A stretch of 14,743 bases of DNA, from positions 1-14,743 of the forward strand of contig JAUTXB010000259.1 of the NCBI GenBank assembly GCA_030838245.1. The letters run 5' to 3'. Each line of letters opens with the position of its first letter. The stretch's first letter is position 1. A model generated the notes under the pieces. The model was given only the letters and a program-made list of their open reading frames with translations, did no database searches and had not been told where the DNA came from. Of this stretch, positions 14,384 to 14,743 are shown piece by piece. A program made the position numbers and the translations under genes. The DNA comes from Acidimicrobiaceae bacterium (lineage in GTDB: Bacteria; Actinomycetota; Acidimicrobiia; Acidimicrobiales; RAAP-2).

Positions 14384-14508
14384 GTACGCAATCGGCAACC
14401 ACAACGGGGGCCTCGACGCACCGTGTGGCCGCGGCACGGGCACCTGGTTGGGTCGTGTGGTGCCAAGGCGGCCGCCACCGGCCCGGACGTACCCGGAGGG
14501 ACGAACAC

Positions 14509-14743
14509 ATGACAAGCGTGCTCGACGGCATTCGGGTCCTCGACCTCTCGTGGGGCGTCGCCGGTCCCATCACCGGCATGCTCTTGTCGGACAACGGCGC
14601 CGACGTGATCAAGGTCGAGCCCCCCGGTGGGGACCCGTTCCGCTCCTCTCCTGGTTACGCGGCGTGGCTTCGGGGTCGCCGCAGCGCCGAGTTGGATCTC
14701 ACCGATGACACCGACCGCAACACGTTCCTGGGTTTGGCCCGCA
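14509..14743 (+). CDS. CaiB/BaiF (class III) CoA-transferase, 3' end missing
   Basis: The first 78 codons of another class III CoA-transferase. The N-terminal Rossmann-like signature is clear: LDGIRVLDLSWGVAGP (5-20), LLSDNGADVIKVEPPGGDPF (25-44), then WLRGRRSAELDL (53-64), which resembles the RGKRS block seen in the two-domain enzyme at the left edge. GGAGGG (14495-14500) eight bases upstream supports the ATG. The catalytic Asp would lie beyond the window edge, so activity and one- or two-domain structure cannot be judged. It probably transfers CoA to a substrate or intermediate of the same pathway. Confidence 0.93.
   Translation, partial: MTSVLDGIRVLDLSWGVAGPITGMLLSDNGADVIKVEPPGGDPFRSSPGYAAWLRGRRSAELDLTDDTDRNTFLGLAR

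Noticed and set aside
1..14743. Mobile elements, CRISPR arrays, tRNA/rRNA genes, phage or defence genes
   Set aside because: No terminal repeats, spaced repeat array, transposase or nuclease motifs or structural RNA signatures were seen; the content is consistently catabolic and regulatory.

Overview
The window comes from a high-GC bacterium, most likely an actinobacterium. The evidence is GTG and TTG starts, tightly overlapping genes, a fused LivH-LivM permease, and two thiolase-fold proteins very close to the mycobacterial/rhodococcal Ltp2 family. The exact group (possibly Acidimicrobiia) cannot be fixed from sequence reading alone. Nearly all DNA is coding. I saw no mobile element, CRISPR array, tRNA or rRNA.

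Layout, left to right. (1) A plus-strand operon: the 3' part of a two-domain CaiB/BaiF CoA-transferase, a stand-alone DUF35 protein and an Ltp2-like thiolase-fold aldolase, each overlapping the next by ATGA. (2) Two minus-strand genes: an ACMSD-like amidohydrolase and, upstream of it, a crotonase. (3) Divergent from the crotonase, a second DUF35 + Ltp2-like pair on the plus strand. (4) A minus-strand LIV-type ABC transporter: binding protein, fused LivH-LivM permease, LivG and LivF. (5) After a 313-base divergent control region, on the plus strand: an alpha/beta hydrolase, a TetR regulator and the start of another CaiB CoA-transferase, which runs off the window.

Working model (inference): an imported carboxylic acid, or an ester/amide/lactone opened by the hydrolases, is converted to a CoA thioester by the CoA-transferases. 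It is desaturated by enzymes outside the window and hydrated by the crotonase. The DUF35-Ltp2 pairs then cleave it by a retro-aldol step instead of thiolysis. Both thiolase-fold proteins have lost the nucleophilic Cys and catalytic His of true thiolases, as Ltp2 has. Such a route suits beta-branched substrates such as steroid or bile-acid side chains, terpenoids or cyclic acids. The actual substrate is unknown.

The most striking non-coding signal is a palindrome, CATAG-N6-CTATG. Four copies with both inner arms (ATAG/CTAT) exact and one near copy all lie in intergenic promoter regions: before the amidohydrolase, between the crotonase and the second DUF35 gene, twice (21 bp apart) before the alpha/beta hydrolase, and before the last CoA-transferase. 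Most overlap plausible -10 elements. They look like operators of one repressor that ties the locus into a regulon, and the TetR protein encoded here is the obvious candidate.
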